A DNA stretch of 64,000 nucleotides from Epsilonproteobacteria bacterium tcs-49 (GTDB lineage Bacteria; Campylobacterota; Campylobacteria; Campylobacterales; Sulfurovaceae). Location: contig LLYS01000005.1 of assembly GCA_002049495.1 (NCBI GenBank), positions 1 through 64,000 on the forward strand, in the 5' to 3' direction. Position numbers and translations under genes: made by a program. Every line of letters starts with the position of its first letter. Positions within the stretch are counted from its first letter, which is position 1. The notes beneath the pieces are model-generated. The model did not search any database. It was not told the origin of the DNA and saw nothing but the letters and a program-made list of their open reading frames with translations. Of the stretch, positions 37,352 through 46,632 are shown piece after piece.

Positions 37352-39058
37352 ATGCTGCACAACGTCAGTATCAAACAGAAGCTTTTGGGACTCGGCGCAA
37401 TCATACTGGTGCTACTTGGCATCAATATCGCCCTGACCGGTTCCCATATCCAAAACCTCAATCGTGAATTTCACCTGGTGACGCAAAAAGCGTATAAAGG
37501 AAAGATCGCCGCTTTAGAGATCCAGGCTGATCTGAACTATATCAGCCGAACGACCCGGGATATTATGCTCGGTGGCCCCTATGAAAAGGATTTACAAAAG
37601 ATTAAAACCCGAATCGAGAGTATTGATGCCAACTACGAACTGCTCAAAGACTCCGTCAAAGGGACGCCCAAACAAAAGCAAAAGCTCGCGCTTATCGCAA
37701 AAGCGCAACAAGCTACATTGGATTTTGTCGGTGACGGATATAACAAGATGCGCTCCCTAGCGAAAACGAGTATGGGTAAAGATGTGATGGAAAAGATGTT
37801 TCTGCGCTATAAACAGGATGCCACCCCATTGGCAAATAGAAGCAGGAACTATTTCAAAAAGATCAAACAAACAAAAGATAAAGGGGTACAAATACGAACC
37901 GCCCTTTTTCAGAAAAAGATAGCCGATTTGCAAAATGAGATTTTGCTGCAGTCACTCATTATGCTTCTGCTGGTCATCGTATCTCTATTTCTGCTGGCAC
38001 GAAGTATCACTAAACCGTTATCGGTGTTTCAAAAAGGGTTACTCTCATTTTTCAACTATCTTGAGGGCAAAAGCGACAGGAGCAACCCCATTCCCCTTCA
38101 AGGCAGCAATGAGTTTGCCCAGATGGCAAAAATGGTCAATAGCAATATCAAAACGATTGATGATACCCTTGCAAAAGACAGAAAGCTCGTAGAGGAAGCT
38201 TCCCTCGTCATCGATAAAGTAAAACACGGCTGGTATGGAGACACTATTCAGGGGAAAAGCGGCAATAGAGCACTTGAGGAACTCAAAAACGGTGTCAATG
38301 AGATGATTTCGGCGACGAGAGATCACTTTTCCGTGATGAACACGATCCTTGAAAAATATGCAAGTCATGATTACCGCCAGGTACTCAACCTGCAGGAGAT
38401 AGAAAAAGGAGGCGCTTTTGAAGAGTTGGTCACGGATATCAACACCCTCAGAAGCTCCATTATCAAAATGCTCAAAGACAACCGCAACAGCGGGGAGCAG
38501 CTGCTGGGCAGTTCCAACACGCTCAAGGCAAAAATGCATGAACTCAGCAGTGCCACGCAGCAGCAGGCGGGGAGCCTCAAAGAGATCACGATCACCATCG
38601 AAGAGCTCGATCAAGCTATCGGTTCCACCTCTTTGCAAACCGAAGAGGTCGCCGCCCAATCCGACGAGATCAAATCGGTAATCAGCATTATCAGCGAAAT
38701 CGCCGATCAAACCAACCTGCTCGCCCTCAACGCCGCCATCGAAGCCGCCCGCGCCGGAGAACACGGCAGAGGCTTCGCCGTCGTCGCCGACGAGGTGCGC
38801 AAGTTGGCCGAGCGAACGCAAAAAAGCTTGAGCGAAATCGATGCCAATATCAGCGTTTTGGTCCAATCGATCAACGGCATCGGCGAAACGATCGGCAATC
38901 AGGCAAAGAGGATCTCGGTGGTCAGCCAAAGCATGTCCGAGATCGACTCAAGCACCCAATCCAACGCAAAAGCCACCGAAGAGATCAGCCAGGTAGCAAG
39001 CAGCGTCGACTCCATGGCGAAGATGATTTTGGAAGATCTTAAAAGCAAATCCTTTTAA
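37352..39058 (+). CDS. Methyl-accepting chemotaxis protein
   Basis: A 568-residue receptor. TM1 lies at about residues 10-32, then a four-helix-type periplasmic sensor domain to about 195, TM2 at about 198-218, HAMP, and a long helical region. The hairpin tip [20 protein letters not shown] and [17 protein letters not shown] at about 445-485 is the highly conserved CheA/CheW contact site. The C-terminal helix is shorter than in E. coli receptors and lacks a recognisable NWETF-like CheR tether. The ligand is unknown. It stands alone between the TcdA-like gene and htpG. Confidence 0.95.
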   Translation: MLHNVSIKQKLLGLGAIILVLLGINIALTGSHIQNLNREFHLVTQKAYKGKIAALEIQADLNYISRTTRDIMLGGPYEKDLQKIKTRIESIDANYELLKDSVKGTPKQKQKLALIAKAQQATLDFVGDGYNKMRSLAKTSMGKDVMEKMFLRYKQDATPLANRSRNYFKKIKQTKDKGVQIRTALFQKKIADLQNEILLQSLIMLLLVIVSLFLLARSITKPLSVFQKGLLSFFNYLEGKSDRSNPIPLQGSNEFAQMAKMVNSNIKTIDDTLAKDRKLVEEASLVIDKVKHGWYGDTIQGKSGNRALEELKNGVNEMISATRDHFSVMNTILEKYASHDYRQVLNLQEIEKGGAFEELVTDINTLRSSIIKMLKDNRNSGEQLLGSSNTLKAKMHELSSATQQQAGSLKEITITIEELDQAIGSTSLQTEEVAAQSDEIKSVISIISEIADQTNLLALNAAIEAARAGEHGRGFAVVADEVRKLAERTQKSLSEIDANISVLVQSINGIGETIGNQAKRISVVSQSMSEIDSSTQSNAKATEEISQVASSVDSMAKMILEDLKSKSF

Positions 39059-39064
39059 AGCTGC

Positions 39065-39080
39065 GGCGGCGTTCGCCGCC
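39065..39080 (+). terminator. GC-rich hairpin after the MCP gene
   Basis: GGCGGC pairs with GCCGCC around GTTC, seven bases past the MCP stop. There is no T-run, and the htpG -35 begins four bases later. It may be a weak or factor-dependent terminator. Confidence 0.4.
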
Positions 39081-39083
39081 ACC

Positions 39084-39112
39084 TTGACAAAGTTTCACTC
39101 AATATGTATAAT
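39084..39112 (+). promoter_or_regulatory. Consensus sigma-70 promoter of htpG
   Basis: TTGACA (39084-39089) and TATAAT (39107-39112) are separated by 17 bases, a perfect sigma-70 consensus, with TG one base upstream of the -10. This is the strongest promoter seen in the window. Transcription should start around 39119, inside the CIRCE-like repeat. Confidence 0.85.
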
Positions 39113-39116
39113 TTCA

Positions 39117-39143
39117 TTAGCACTTTTAAAGTGTATTTGCTAA
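39117..39143. promoter_or_regulatory. CIRCE-like HrcA operator
   Basis: A 27-base site begins TTAGCACTT and ends ATTTGCTAA. The CIRCE consensus is TTAGCACTC, nine bases, GAGTGCTAA: the left arm matches 8 of 9, the right arm 6 of 9, and the 27-base length is exact. It overlaps the expected start of htpG transcription, where a repressor would block initiation. HrcA control of heat-shock genes is known in Campylobacter and Helicobacter. hrcA is not in this window, and HspR is an alternative. Confidence 0.55.
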
Positions 39144-39179
39144 AAACCCACGAAAATCACAATAAAAGGATAGGTAAGA

Positions 39180-41024
39180 ATGGCGAAACATAGCTTTGAA
39201 ACGGAAGTCAATCAACTGTTGCAATTGATGATCCACTCTTTGTACTCCAACAAAGAGATCTTTTTGAGAGAACTTATCTCCAACTCCAGCGACGCCCTGG
39301 ATAAATTGAAATTAAAAACTTTAACCGAAGATGAATTTAAAGACTTTGATTACAGCCCCCGCGTCGATATCGACATCGACAAGGAAAACAATCTGCTTAC
39401 CGTAGCCGACAACGGGATCGGGATGGATGAGCAGGAGTTGATCCAAAACCTCGGTACCATCGCCAAAAGCGGGACAAAATCTTTCATCGAAAACCTCAGC
39501 GGCGACGCAAAAAAAGACTCCAACCTCATCGGCCAATTCGGAGTGGGCTTTTACTCCTCCTTCATGGTAGCGGATAAAGTGGAGGTCGTTACCAAAAAAG
39601 CGGGAGAAGAGAAAGCTTACAAATGGGAAAGCGACGGCAGCGGCGAGTATGAGATCACCGAAACGACCAAAGAGCACAGCGGGACGGCGATCACGCTGCA
39701 TCTTAAGGAGGACGCCAGCGAGTACGCCGACACGTTTAGAATCGAAAGTATCATCTCCAAATACTCCAACCACGTTCCCTTCCCCATCTACACTACCAAG
39801 GAAAAAGAGGTCGGCGAAGGCGAAGAGAAAAAGACAGAAAAGGTGGAGGAGCAGATCAATAAAGCCGACGCGATCTGGCGCATGGCAAAAACCGATCTGA
39901 GCAAAGAGGAGTATCAAGACTTTTACAAACAGATCTCCCACGACAGCCAGGACCCCTACTTCTGGATCCACACCCACGCCGAGGGGACACTGGAATACCA
40001 CAACCTTTTCTACATCCCGAAAACGGCGCCCTTTGATCTGTTCCGTGTCGATTACCAGCCCGGCGTCAAACTCTACGTCAAGCGCGTTTTCATCACCGAC
40101 GATGAGAAGGAGTTGCTGCCGCCCTACCTGCGATTTGTCAGAGGGATCATCGATGCCGAAGATCTGCCGCTGAACGTCAGCCGGGAAATCCTGCAGCAAA
40201 ACATCGTCCTTGAAAAGATCAAAAAAGCCGCGGTCAAAAAGATCCTGGGCGAAATGAAAAAGAAGCTTGATAAAGACAGAGAGGGATATGAAGCTTTCTT
40301 CGAACAGATGGGCAAAGCGCTCAAAGAGGGACTTTATACCGATTATGAAAACAAAGACAAACTGCTTGATCTGATGCTGTTTAAATCCTCCAAAAGAGAG
40401 GGATATATCACGCTCAAAGAGTACAAAGAGCAGATGAAACCGGATCAGGAGACGATCTATTTCCTCACCGGCGAAAACGAGTCGATGGTGAAAAATTCAC
40501 CGCTTCTTGAAAAGTATATCCAGGACGACATCGAAGTGCTGCTGCTCAGCGACGAAGTGGACAGCGTGGTGATGCCGATGGTAGGCGAGTACGACGGTAC
40601 CAAGCTTGAAGCGATCAACTCCTCCGCAAGCGACGACAAGGTCGAGGAAAAGACCGAAGAGGAGTACAAAGGGTTGGTAGCAAGCCTCAAAGAGCTTCTG
40701 GGCGAAGAGGTTAAGGATGTCAAACTCACCACAAGACTCACCAAATCCCCCTCCTGCGTCGTATACGACAAAGAGGACCCCGATTTTGCGATGCAGCAGA
40801 TGATGGCGCAGATGGGTCAGGGGGACATGGCCAACGTCAAACCGATTTTGGAGATCAACCCCGATCACGAAATGATCAAAAAGCTCAAAGACAGCGACAA
40901 AGAGACCCAAAAAGATATCGCCGATATCATCCTGACGCAGGCAAAACTCAACGAAGGGCTTAAAGTCAACGACGTCAGCTCCTTCATCGACAAAGTCAAC
41001 AAGTTCGTCGGCAAAGCGCTCTAA
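39180..41024 (+). CDS. htpG: HSP90-family chaperone HtpG
   Basis: A 614-residue chaperone of normal length. The N-terminal ATPase shows KEIFLRELISNSSDALDKL, VADNGIGMDEQELI and IGQFGVGFYSSFMVADKV. The middle domain has LYVKRVFITDDEKELLPPYL and the catalytic-loop SREILQQN. A C-terminal dimerisation domain follows. It remodels client proteins under stress in the cytoplasm. It is a single gene with its own consensus promoter, CIRCE-like operator and terminator. Confidence 0.97.
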   Translation: MAKHSFETEVNQLLQLMIHSLYSNKEIFLRELISNSSDALDKLKLKTLTEDEFKDFDYSPRVDIDIDKENNLLTVADNGIGMDEQELIQNLGTIAKSGTKSFIENLSGDAKKDSNLIGQFGVGFYSSFMVADKVEVVTKKAGEEKAYKWESDGSGEYEITETTKEHSGTAITLHLKEDASEYADTFRIESIISKYSNHVPFPIYTTKEKEVGEGEEKKTEKVEEQINKADAIWRMAKTDLSKEEYQDFYKQISHDSQDPYFWIHTHAEGTLEYHNLFYIPKTAPFDLFRVDYQPGVKLYVKRVFITDDEKELLPPYLRFVRGIIDAEDLPLNVSREILQQNIVLEKIKKAAVKKILGEMKKKLDKDREGYEAFFEQMGKALKEGLYTDYENKDKLLDLMLFKSSKREGYITLKEYKEQMKPDQETIYFLTGENESMVKNSPLLEKYIQDDIEVLLLSDEVDSVVMPMVGEYDGTKLEAINSSASDDKVEEKTEEEYKGLVASLKELLGEEVKDVKLTTRLTKSPSCVVYDKEDPDFAMQQMMAQMGQGDMANVKPILEINPDHEMIKKLKDSDKETQKDIADIILTQAKLNEGLKVNDVSSFIDKVNKFVGKAL

Positions 41025-41035
41025 TCGCACTCCAA

Positions 41036-41060
41036 GGCGGCTTCGTGCCGCCGCTTTTTT
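41036..41060 (+). terminator. Intrinsic terminator after htpG
   Basis: GGCGGC and GCCGCC pair around TTCGT, then GC and six Ts. It lies 12 bases past the htpG stop, just upstream of the mntP promoter. Confidence 0.9.
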
Positions 41061-41069
41061 CCCCTATGC

Positions 41070-41075
41070 TATAAT
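41070..41075 (+). promoter_or_regulatory. -10 box of mntP
   Basis: TATAAT ten bases after the htpG terminator and 29 bases before the mntP ATG. The leader is too short for the yybP-ykoY manganese riboswitch that often controls mntP, so any metal control must act at the promoter or on translation. Confidence 0.6.
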
Positions 41076-41104
41076 TTTTCAATATCTTTTAATCAAGGTC
41101 GCAG

Positions 41105-41659
41105 ATGATAGAAGTATTGCTTCTGGCGTTTGCCCTCTCCATGGACGCGTTTGCCGTTTCCGTGGGTTTGGGGGTCAAAACCAAAACGTTTGATACAAAA
41201 ACCGCGCTGAAAATAGCGCTGTTTTTCGGAATCTTTCAAGGCTTAATGCCGCTGTTTGGCTTTTTGGCAAGCGTGGGGATCGGCAGTATGATCCGCTCGC
41301 TAGATCACTGGATCGCCTTTGGGCTGCTTTTACTGATCGGGGCGAAGATGCTGTATGAGGGGTACGGGGAAAATACCGAAGAGGAGATTTCGCAGATAAC
41401 GAACAAGGTGCTGCTCATCCTTGCTATCGCCACCAGCATCGACGCCATGGCCGCGGGGTTTACGCTGAATTTGCTGACCCTTCCCCCCGCTCTTTCCATG
41501 GGGCTCATTGCGCTGGTAACCTTTGTTTTCAGTTTCCTTGGAGTCTTGATCGGGACCAAAGGGGGCGGATTCCTGGAAGCCAAGGCGGAAATGCTCGGGG
41601 GTGCGGTACTCATCGCCATCGGCGTTAAAATTTTACTTTCGCACACCCTTTTGGCTTAG
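41105..41659 (+). CDS. mntP: Manganese efflux pump MntP
   Basis: A 184-residue membrane protein with six predicted spans in two repeats. Each repeat has a conserved acidic stretch: ALSMDAFAVSVGLG in the first and ATSIDAMAAGFTLN in the second. This duplicated layout is that of MntP/YebN, which exports Mn(II) across the inner membrane. Its stop overlaps the convergent 85-residue gene by four bases. Confidence 0.92.
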   Translation: MIEVLLLAFALSMDAFAVSVGLGVKTKTFDTKTALKIALFFGIFQGLMPLFGFLASVGIGSMIRSLDHWIAFGLLLLIGAKMLYEGYGENTEEEISQITNKVLLILAIATSIDAMAAGFTLNLLTLPPALSMGLIALVTFVFSFLGVLIGTKGGGFLEAKAEMLGGAVLIAIGVKILLSHTLLA

Positions 41660-41913
41660 CGCTCCTTGCGCAGCGCTTTGCTTGATTTGTCAAAGCACTG
41701 CATCTGCATCTTTTCGTTGGTCGTGGCGATCACGCAGGTGCGCTCGGGATCGGTCAGGGGCGTAAATTCATACACTCTTATGTTGTAGCCGCTGGTTTCG
41801 ATGCTGTACTGGGCGTCGGGGTCGATCTTTTCATCCTTCCAGGACATAATCTGCGACCAGCTCAGGGCGTGGGCCGTGAGAAATGAAAGAAGAATCGTTA
41901 CAAACAGTTTCAT
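41656..41913 (-). CDS. Small secreted protein of unknown function
   Basis: An 85-residue protein with a Sec-type signal peptide (hydrophobic residues about 4-14, cleavage possibly after AHA). The mature part is about 68 residues with two cysteines (TCVIA and MQCFD) that could form a disulfide in the periplasm. I recognise no domain. It is a single gene between the convergent mntP and the divergent gatB. Expression is plausible given AAAGGAAA before the start. Confidence 0.6.
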   Translation of the reverse strand: MKLFVTILLSFLTAHALSWSQIMSWKDEKIDPDAQYSIETSGYNIRVYEFTPLTDPERTCVIATTNEKMQMQCFDKSSKALRKER

Positions 41914-41984
41914 ACCGTTTCCTTTTTTAAGCGCGTATTATACAGCTTTTGACCGCTATAACCAAAATCAAATGATAGAAACGA

Positions 41985-41990
41985 TATAAT
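41985..41990 (+). promoter_or_regulatory. -10 box of gatB
   Basis: TATAAT lies 53 bases upstream of the gatB ATG. The rest of the 129-base gap to the small secreted gene is AT-rich, with no clear -35. Confidence 0.55.
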
Positions 41991-42042
41991 AAAGCAATTA
42001 CTCATTTAGCATAGAAAAATACATATTGCAAAGGTTATATAG

Positions 42043-43470
42043 ATGTTTGAAATCGTAATCGGTTTGGAAGTCCACGCACAGCTCAATACGAAAACAAAGA
42101 TATTTTGCTCCTGTCCCACCAGTTTCAACGAACACCAAAACTCCAACACTTGCCCCACCTGCCTGGCCCTGCCCGGTGCCCTGCCCGTTTTGAACAAAGA
42201 AGCGGTCAACAAGGCGATGATGTTCGGCCACGCGGTCAACGCCACTATCAATGAGAAATCGATCTTTAACCGCAAAAACTACTTTTACCCCGACAACCCC
42301 AAAGCGTATCAAATCTCCCAGTTTGACGTCGCCATCGTCGAAGACGGGGAGTTGATGATCGACTTTGAAGACGGAAGCAGCAAGCGCGTGGGCATTACCC
42401 GCGCCCACCTGGAGGAGGATGCGGGCAAAAACACCCATGAAGCCAACCACTCCAAAGTGGACCTCAACCGCTGCGGTACCCCGCTGCTGGAGATCGTCAG
42501 CGAACCGGATATGCGCAGCGCCGAAGAGGCGGTACTCTATCTTAAAAAACTGCACTCCATCGTCCGATACCTCGATATCAGCGACGCGAATATGCAGGAG
42601 GGGTCTTTCCGTTGTGACGTCAACATCTCCATCCGTCCCGAGGGGCAAGAGGAGTTTGGAACGCGCGTGGAAGTAAAAAATATGAACAGTTTCAAATTCA
42701 TCAACCAGGCGATCAACTACGAAGTCAACCGCCAGATCGAAGCGTACGAAGACGGCGTGTATGAGCAGGAGGTGGTACAAGAAACCCGACTGTTCAATAC
42801 CGATACCGGTGAAACCAGAAGTATGAGGGGTAAAGAGGAAAGCGCGGATTACCGCTACTTCCCCGACCCCGACCTGCTGCCGCTGATCGTCACCAAAGCC
42901 GATATCGAAAAAGCGGGTAACATCCCCGAACTTCCCGATGAGAAGAAGCAGCGCTACATCGACGAACTGGGCATCAGAGCCTACGACGCCACGGTCATCT
43001 GCGCGGACAAAGCGGTCGCGAACTACTTCGACGAAGTCCTTGAGTGCGGCGTCAGTGCCAAAAACGCCGTGAACTACCTGACAAACGAACTCAACGGCTT
43101 GCTCAACAAGGAGGGATTAACCATCCACGAATCGCCCATCGACGCGCAAAAGCTCGGGGCTATCATCAAAAATTTAGAAGATGACACCATCAACGGCAAG
43201 GGCGCGAAGAAGCTGCTGGAGTTTTTGATGGGCGAACAGACGGAAGTAGACGCGGCCATTGAAAAGCTGGGCTTGAAACAGGTCAGCGACGACGGCGCCA
43301 TTTTAGCCATCATCGACGAAGTACTGAGTAACAACGAAGACAAGGTTGAGGAGTACAAAGGCGGCAAGGAAAAACTCTTCGGCTTTTTCGTCGGACAGGT
43401 GATGAAAGCCAGCCGCGGCAGCGCCAACCCCGCAAAAGTCAACGAGCTGCTCCGTGAAAAGCTGGGGTAA
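42043..43470 (+). CDS. gatB: Asp-tRNA(Asn)/Glu-tRNA(Gln) amidotransferase subunit B
   Basis: A 475-residue protein with the GatB kinase-like signatures: [45 protein letters not shown] and [15 protein letters not shown]. The C-terminal YqeY-type tail ([21 protein letters not shown]) is complete. GatB activates the misacylated tRNA by phosphorylation for transamidation with GatA and GatC, which are not nearby. In this phylum the enzyme is needed for Gln-tRNA and often Asn-tRNA. Confidence 0.97.
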   Translation: MFEIVIGLEVHAQLNTKTKIFCSCPTSFNEHQNSNTCPTCLALPGALPVLNKEAVNKAMMFGHAVNATINEKSIFNRKNYFYPDNPKAYQISQFDVAIVEDGELMIDFEDGSSKRVGITRAHLEEDAGKNTHEANHSKVDLNRCGTPLLEIVSEPDMRSAEEAVLYLKKLHSIVRYLDISDANMQEGSFRCDVNISIRPEGQEEFGTRVEVKNMNSFKFINQAINYEVNRQIEAYEDGVYEQEVVQETRLFNTDTGETRSMRGKEESADYRYFPDPDLLPLIVTKADIEKAGNIPELPDEKKQRYIDELGIRAYDATVICADKAVANYFDEVLECGVSAKNAVNYLTNELNGLLNKEGLTIHESPIDAQKLGAIIKNLEDDTINGKGAKKLLEFLMGEQTEVDAAIEKLGLKQVSDDGAILAIIDEVLSNNEDKVEEYKGGKEKLFGFFVGQVMKASRGSANPAKVNELLREKLG

Positions 43471-43506
43471 GCGGCTTGCCCGGGCAAAGAACCGGAAAGC
43501 GACGCG

Positions 43507-45051
43507 ATGAAACTGCTGGTTCGGGTTGCCTATTTTCTTGAAGCGTCGGATCGTTATGCGCAGATAAAGGAGTTTTTCAACCGGCTGCTCAACGACCCCG
43601 ACTACCCCCTGAAAAAATATTTCGACTACACGATGATCTTTTTGATCATCTCCTCGGTAGTGATCCTGATCCAAAGCGTCAAATACGATCTGCCCCCCTG
43701 GCTGCTGTTTTACGATATCTATATCGTCTCTTCGCTTTTTTTGATCGAGTATCTGCTGCGGATGTGGGTCTTTAGCGATATCCACAAAATTATCATCCGC
43801 TACTATGAGGAGGTGCAGTTTCTGGAAAAGCGCTTTTTCAGCAGCGTCGCCCTGCTCAAAATCGCCAGAAACAAGTGGGAATACGTCAGCTCCCCCATCG
43901 CTATCATCGACCTGCTGGCGATTTTGCCCACCTACCGCCCTCTGCGGATTTTGCGGATCTTTATCCTCTTTCGCATCTTCAAAATTTTGCGTTATACCAA
44001 AAGCGTCAACCAGTTTTTAGACGTTATCCACAGTAAGAAGTTTGAAATCCTGACGCTGGGGATGCTGCTTTTTTTCGTAGTTTTTACCGCGGGCGTGACG
44101 ATCTATGTGTTTGAAAGCGGGGTCAACGACAGTATCAACTCCCTCTTTGACGGTCTTTACTGGGCACTGGTAACCATCTCGACGGTGGGCTTTGGCGATA
44201 TCACCCCCGTCACCACCGGCGGCAAAGTGGTATCGATGGTGGTGATTTTAAGCGGCATCGGGATGATCAGTTTCGCCACCTCCATCGTCGTCTCCGCCTT
44301 TAGCGAAAAGATGGACGAGATCCGGGAGAGCCGGGCTGTGATGGATACGACCAAGAAAGATGACTTTATCATCATCTGCGGCTACGGTCAAATGTGCAAT
44401 ATGCTCATCGACAACTTCAAACGCAACGGCATCACCTTTATCATTATCGAAAAGGATTACGATAAAACGGCGATCGCTTCGAAAAAGGGCCTTAATATCA
44501 TCAACGAAGACGCCACGCAGCACAAAACCCTGAACCGATTCGACCTGGACAGCGTCAAAGCGGTTCTGGCCACCACCAGCAGCGACGTGGCAAATATCTA
44601 CATCACCCTCAACGTGCGCAGCATCTCCAAAAGCGTGCCCATCATCTCCCGTGCCAACCATGAAAAGATGACGCAAAAACTCTTCCTCGCCGGGGCGACC
44701 GACGTGGTCAAACCCTACGATGTAGCGGGCATGATGGCGGCGGTTTATATCGACCAGCCCGTAGCCTTTGAAGCGATCAATGCGATCTTGACGGCCAAGA
44801 AAAACGCCCACTTTGAGCAGGTAACGGTGCAAAAAGATCTCTTTTTGCAGGGTAAACGGATCAAGGATATCGATTTTGCCAAGTACAAAATCATCCTTAT
44901 CGGCGTATTCCGCGATGATGAATTTATCTTTAACCCCACGCCCTATTTTGAATTGCGCGCCGATGACGTGCTGATCATTATGGGCTATATTATCAGTATC
45001 GACTGGTTCAAAAAATTGATCCAGCGTTCAAGGATAACCCATGAACGGTAA
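43507..45051 (+). CDS. Voltage-sensor-type potassium channel with RCK domain
   Basis: A 514-residue channel. Six spans are predicted (about residues 35-240). The fourth, RPLRILRIFILFRIFKILRY, has arginines every third or so residue like an S4 voltage sensor. The pore has TISTVGFGDITP, an intact K+ filter. The C-terminal half holds an RCK domain (IIICGYGQMCNMLIDNF) and a TrkA-C-like tail. The glycine motif reads GYGQMC, slightly altered from GxGxxG. The next gene is a separate RCK protein overlapping by 11 bases. A 12-base palindrome TTGCCCGGGCAA lies upstream at 43476-43487. Confidence 0.9.
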   Translation: MKLLVRVAYFLEASDRYAQIKEFFNRLLNDPDYPLKKYFDYTMIFLIISSVVILIQSVKYDLPPWLLFYDIYIVSSLFLIEYLLRMWVFSDIHKIIIRYYEEVQFLEKRFFSSVALLKIARNKWEYVSSPIAIIDLLAILPTYRPLRILRIFILFRIFKILRYTKSVNQFLDVIHSKKFEILTLGMLLFFVVFTAGVTIYVFESGVNDSINSLFDGLYWALVTISTVGFGDITPVTTGGKVVSMVVILSGIGMISFATSIVVSAFSEKMDEIRESRAVMDTTKKDDFIIICGYGQMCNMLIDNFKRNGITFIIIEKDYDKTAIASKKGLNIINEDATQHKTLNRFDLDSVKAVLATTSSDVANIYITLNVRSISKSVPIISRANHEKMTQKLFLAGATDVVKPYDVAGMMAAVYIDQPVAFEAINAILTAKKNAHFEQVTVQKDLFLQGKRIKDIDFAKYKIILIGVFRDDEFIFNPTPYFELRADDVLIIMGYIISIDWFKKLIQRSRITHER

Positions 45052-45751
45052 CAAAATCTTTATCTTCGGCTACGGCAAAAACGGTCGCCAAATCGCGAAA
45101 ACCCTCTCCATGCACCACAACGTCGTTATCGTCGACAGTGAGGAACAGGCTATAAAAAAAGCGTACAACGACGGGTTTGAACACACCCACTGCATCGATT
45201 TGACCGAAGATAGTGAAATTTCCAAGCTGGGGATCGTCCAGCGGGCAAAGACTTTGATCTGCGCGATGGATGATGAGAGTATGAACATCTTTTTGGTTAT
45301 CTCTTTGCGCGCGCTTTTTGAAGAGGTGATCATCATCTCCATCAGCGATTCGGTCGAAACCAACCAAAAGCTGCTTATGGCCGGTGCCAACAAGGTGATC
45401 GATATTTACGATCCGGGATCGACGCGCATCTTTAACATCCTGGAAAAACCTTACGTTTTGAAGGTTTTCGATATACTTTTTCACCCCGACAGCAAGATCA
45501 GTTTCAATGAGTTTCCCATCCCCGAAAACAGTTTTTTAGTCGGCAAAACGGTCAGTGAAGTGGATTTTCGCGCCCACCATCTGATCCTGGTAGGGATCGT
45601 GGATCTGGAGTACGGCGAACACTTCACCTTTGCCACCCACGGCTTTGATCATAAACTCGATTATAAAGATATCCTCGTGTGCATGGGCAAAGACGCCGAT
45701 CTTGAACGCTTTGCACGGCGGATCGAACACAACGGTAAGGAGAAAGAATGA
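45041..45751 (+). CDS. Soluble RCK (TrkA-N/TrkA-C) protein
   Basis: A 236-residue cytoplasmic protein without membrane spans. The N-terminal TrkA-N fold begins KIFIFGYGKNGRQIAKTL with an intact GxGxxG motif and NVVIVDSEEQ as the acidic residue following strand 2. The C-terminal half (PENSFLVGKTVSEVDFRAH and KDILVCMGKDADLERFARR) is a TrkA-C domain. It overlaps the upstream channel gene by 11 bases and gpsA by four. It probably assembles with that channel as a second RCK layer, as in channels with two RCK domains in one chain. A role with a Trk transporter is less likely, since none is nearby. Confidence 0.85.
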   Translation: MNGNKIFIFGYGKNGRQIAKTLSMHHNVVIVDSEEQAIKKAYNDGFEHTHCIDLTEDSEISKLGIVQRAKTLICAMDDESMNIFLVISLRALFEEVIIISISDSVETNQKLLMAGANKVIDIYDPGSTRIFNILEKPYVLKVFDILFHPDSKISFNEFPIPENSFLVGKTVSEVDFRAHHLILVGIVDLEYGEHFTFATHGFDHKLDYKDILVCMGKDADLERFARRIEHNGKEKE

Positions 45752-46632
45752 TAGCAGTGATAGGTGCCGGAAAGTGGGGGCAAGCCCTGGCCTTTGCCTT
45801 AGGCAAGAGTAACGAAGTGGTGATCACGTCACGGACCAAGCGCGATCTTGAAAACTTCGTATCCCTGGAAGAAGCGATGCAAGCACAGACGCTTGTCGTC
45901 GCCATCCCCGCCCAGTCGGTACGCTCCTGGCTGCGCAAAAACCCCATCGGCAGGGAGCAAAACGTTTTAGTCGCCGCAAAGGGGATCGAGATTGAAAATC
46001 AAGCCTTCTTAAATGAAATTTACGCGGAGTACGTGGATGAAAACCGCCTGGCTTTTATCTCCGGTCCCTCCTTTGCCAAGGAGGTCAGCCGGGAACTCCC
46101 CACCGCCATCGTGATCAATTCGCGTAACCGGGCCCTGGCTTCGAAACTCGCGTCCTTTTTTCCCAACTTTATCAAAACCTACGTCAGCGAAGACGTCACG
46201 GGTGCGGAAGTGGCGGGGGCGTATAAAAACGTCATCGCCATCGCCGGCGGGATCAGCGACGGTTTGCAACTGGGCAATAACGCCCGTGCGGCACTGACGT
46301 CGCGGGGGCTGGTGGAGATGACGCGCTTTGGCAAAGTCTTCGGGGCCCAAGAGGATACCTTTCTGGGTCTAAGCGGCGCGGGAGATCTTTTTTTGACCGC
46401 CAGCAGCGAACTTTCCAGAAATTACCGGGTGGGGTACTATCTGGCACAGGGGCAGAAGCTCGATCGGATCCTGAAAGATCTGGGAGAGGTTGCGGAAGGG
46501 GTATACACCACCGAAGCGATCTATGCCATTTCGCGAAAACGCGACATCTACGTCCCCATCGCAACGGAAGTGTATAAGATTTTGCAGGGCAAAGATCCGA
46601 AACAGAGTCTGCAGGATATCCTGGCTAATTAA
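45748..46632 (+). CDS. gpsA: Glycerol-3-phosphate dehydrogenase [NAD(P)+]
   Basis: A 294-residue enzyme. It has the NAD motif AVIGAGKWGQALAFAL, the substrate site VAAKGIEIENQAFLNE, ISGPSFAKEVSRELPTAI, and the active-site lysine in GAEVAGAYKNVIAIAGGISDG. It reduces dihydroxyacetone phosphate to glycerol-3-phosphate for phospholipid synthesis. It overlaps the soluble RCK gene by four bases (ATGA) and the convergent receptor gene by eight. Confidence 0.96.
   Translation: MIAVIGAGKWGQALAFALGKSNEVVITSRTKRDLENFVSLEEAMQAQTLVVAIPAQSVRSWLRKNPIGREQNVLVAAKGIEIENQAFLNEIYAEYVDENRLAFISGPSFAKEVSRELPTAIVINSRNRALASKLASFFPNFIKTYVSEDVTGAEVAGAYKNVIAIAGGISDGLQLGNNARAALTSRGLVEMTRFGKVFGAQEDTFLGLSGAGDLFLTASSELSRNYRVGYYLAQGQKLDRILKDLGEVAEGVYTTEAIYAISRKRDIYVPIATEVYKILQGKDPKQSLQDILAN

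Noticed and set aside
41076-41104. Manganese riboswitch upstream of mntP
   Set aside because: Only 29 bases separate the -10 box from the ATG, too short for a yybP-ykoY element.
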